From Gimesia algae (lineage in GTDB: Bacteria > Planctomycetota > Planctomycetia > Planctomycetales > Planctomycetaceae): a stretch of DNA of 64,000 nucleotides. Under the pieces are notes generated by a model. It ran no database searches, was not told the DNA's origin, and saw only the letters and a program-made list of their open reading frames with translations. The stretch is taken from the NCBI RefSeq assembly GCF_007746795.1, contig NZ_CP036343.1:1430531-1494530 (forward strand), given 5' to 3'. Shown here in pieces: positions 63,833-64,000 of this stretch. Made by a program: the position numbers and the translations under genes. Each line of letters starts with the position of its first letter. Within the stretch, counting starts at the first letter, position 1.

Positions 63833-64000
63833 TGACCAAACCGCTTCAGATTGATCCCCCCGATGAATTTAATCGACTGCTGGTGAATCAGGTCCACCCG
63901 CCAGACTGGATCAATCCTCAACCGGACGGCAGATATAATCTGGTAGTCATCGGCGCGGGCACCGCAGGTCTAGTCACCGCAGCCGGTGCGGCAGGGCTCG
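63833..64000 (+). CDS. FAD-dependent pyridine nucleotide-disulfide oxidoreductase, MerA-like (N-terminal part)
   Basis: The first 56 codons of a gene that runs out of the window. After a 40-residue N-terminus (MTKPLQIDPPDEFNRLLVNQ) comes the FAD-binding signature YNLVVIGAGTAGLVTAAGAAG. This is the start of the dihydrolipoamide-dehydrogenase/mercuric-reductase family. The redox Cys pair and the C-terminal part are not in view, so mercury reduction cannot be claimed. The TVP38 gene just upstream is a frequent partner of such flavoproteins. Confidence 0.75.

Noticed and set aside
1-64000. CRISPR arrays, tRNA or rRNA genes, riboswitches, prophage
   Set aside because: No regularly spaced direct repeats, no cloverleaf-like intergenic sequence, and no phage or Cas genes were found by reading.

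Overview
The window looks like chromosomal DNA of a planctomycete, most likely of the Gimesia/Planctomyces type. This rests on gene content. There is a DUF1501 protein paired with a DUF1549/DUF1553 cytochrome-type protein. There are two formylglycine sulfatases, a DUF1598 protein, a giant ThuA/beta-propeller/multiheme fusion, and a dihydropteroate-synthase-like gene of the kind linked to tetrahydromethanopterin or folate chemistry. I saw no phage, plasmid, insertion sequence, CRISPR array, rRNA or tRNA. The only mobile-looking DNA is a family of short palindromic repeats.

Layout. 1-5.1 kb: the end of a TPR protein, an ODP-type metallo-beta-lactamase-fold protein, an EF-hand esterase, a hypothetical gene and a DUF1598 protein. 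5.2-10.6 kb: a sulfatase whose stop overlaps that of the last gene of a minus-strand heme operon (hemD-hemE-hemG). 10.7-17 kb: a membrane-anchored HExxH protein, glycogen branching enzyme, a DUF1444 protein and a PhnP-like hydrolase. 17-21 kb: a LysM membrane protein and an ExeA-like ATPase on the minus strand. 21.3-26.6 kb: the conserved phoH-yqfF(7TM-HD)-ybeY-corC cluster. 26.6-35.9 kb: dusB, a lipoprotein, a small conserved-looking gene, a Xer recombinase, a Gfo/Idh-like protein, a CaCA exchanger, a stand-alone LOR/SDH (alternative ornithine cyclodeaminase) protein, a cupin and a HEPN-like membrane protein. 36-40.5 kb: the DUF1501 and PSD-type cytochrome pair. 40.9-45 kb: a pterin/p-aminobenzoate cluster (PCD, DHPS-like, pabB, pabA). 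45.2-60 kb: large secreted proteins, namely thioredoxin-YHS, a triple amidohydrolase, a sulfatase, a pentaheme giant and an M48 protease. 60-64 kb: a 1.15-kb gap, rho, a TVP38 membrane protein and the start of a MerA-like flavoprotein.

The most interesting non-coding signal is a family of about 85-97-bp elements found four times (about 17.05, 31.83, 34.61 and 62.85 kb). Each is an imperfect full-length inverted repeat with similar end sequences. All four sit within about 80 bp of the 3' end of a gene. One supplies a gene's stop codon and another begins one base after the rho stop codon. They resemble a MITE or a REP-like hairpin. Most genes look like vertically inherited core or planctomycete-typical genes. 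The unusual content is in domain architecture: fusions, a HEPN-TM-zinc-ribbon protein, a YbeY lacking its third histidine ligand, and a Rho with a long basic low-complexity N-terminus.

All calls come from reading the sequence and from knowledge of the families. No database search was run. Start sites are inferred from ATG/GTG position, upstream purine-rich sites and family length.
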